This document shows, one piece after another, positions 4,824-5,026 of a DNA stretch of 5,026 bases; the stretch's first letter is position 1; each line of letters starts with the position of its first letter. The translations under genes and the position numbers were made by a program. The notes under the pieces are model-generated. The model had not been told where the DNA came from, ran no database searches, and worked only from the letters and a program-made list of their open reading frames with translations. Origin of the DNA: RGIG7213 sp045652135 (GTDB lineage: Bacteria; Bacillota; Clostridia; Oscillospirales; CAG-272); assembly GCA_045652135.1 (NCBI GenBank), contig JAZRTS010000209.1, forward strand, positions 1 through 5,026, written 5' to 3'.

Positions 4824-5026
4824 ATGGAAAAGAAGACCTACAAGGATTTTGTAACATATTCAAAAGAATTCCCCACGAAGGACGGACGCTTCGGACGCTA
4901 CGGCGGTGCGTACGTTCAGCCTGAGCTTGAGCCTGCGTTCAAGGAAATAGGCGACGCATACCAGGCTATCTGCCACAGTGCAAAGTTCATTAATGAGCTT
5001 CGCCGTATCCGTAAGGAATTTCAGGG
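4824..5026 (+). CDS. trpB: Tryptophan synthase beta chain, N-terminal part
   Basis: The first 67 codons of TrpB are present; the gene runs off the window. TrpB is the PLP enzyme that joins indole to serine to make tryptophan, normally in complex with TrpA. The identifying stretch is GRFGRYGGAYVQPELEPAF (residues 22-40), matching the conserved N-terminal GxFGxYGGxYV block of the family. It is followed by AYQAI and by FINELRRIRKEFQG, the segment just before the usual RPTPL motif. The PLP lysine lies beyond the edge. The common PETL after YV reads QPEL here. The ATG follows AGGAG (4811-4815) eight bases upstream. The Trp T-box directly upstream supports the call. Being first after the leader, it may be a stand-alone trpB or head a rearranged trp operon. 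Confidence 0.92.
   Translation, partial: MEKKTYKDFVTYSKEFPTKDGRFGRYGGAYVQPELEPAFKEIGDAYQAICHSAKFINELRRIRKEFQ

Overview
The window looks like the chromosome of a low-to-mid GC Clostridia-type Firmicute, probably in the Ruminococcaceae/Oscillospiraceae. The reasons are the gene order rpmH-rnpA-yidD-yidC-jag(khpB), strong AGGAGG-type ribosome binding sites, consensus sigma-A promoters, and a tryptophan-specific T-box leader. No species can be named from the sequence alone.

Layout. Positions 1-217 are a non-coding tandem array of a 56-57 bp GC-rich unit, each copy carrying a small palindrome. The array continues off the left edge. A hairpin terminator (224-251) separates it from a minus-strand gene for a small threonine-rich lipoprotein (256-552). 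An AT-rich spacer (553-828) holds a perfect TTGACA-N17-TATAAT promoter for the core operon. That operon (829-3624) encodes ribosomal protein L34, the RNase P protein, YidD, the YidC insertase and the KH/R3H RNA-binding protein KhpB/Jag, and ends at a strong terminator (3628-3659). A cluster of palindromes follows (3675-3765). Next come a minus-strand terminator and a minus-strand gene for an unrecognised small membrane protein (3869-4204). A divergent control region (4205-4458) has two opposed promoters. A T-box riboswitch with a TGG specifier (4459-4725) then leads into the 5' part of trpB, which runs off the right edge.

How the genes fit together. The central operon links translation (L34), tRNA maturation (RnpA), membrane protein insertion (YidD, YidC) and RNA binding (KhpB). 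This is one of the most conserved gene neighbourhoods in bacteria and usually lies next to dnaA/oriC, although no dnaA or DnaA-box cluster is visible here. The right-hand module is a separate tryptophan-responsive unit: uncharged tRNA-Trp should bind the T-box, prevent termination and allow trpB expression.

The least explained parts are the repeat array, the palindrome cluster that shares its CGCAAAGCG core, the paired hairpins between rpmH and rnpA, the large extracytoplasmic insertion in YidC, and the leader of the small membrane-protein gene. No clearly new biological system is evident.
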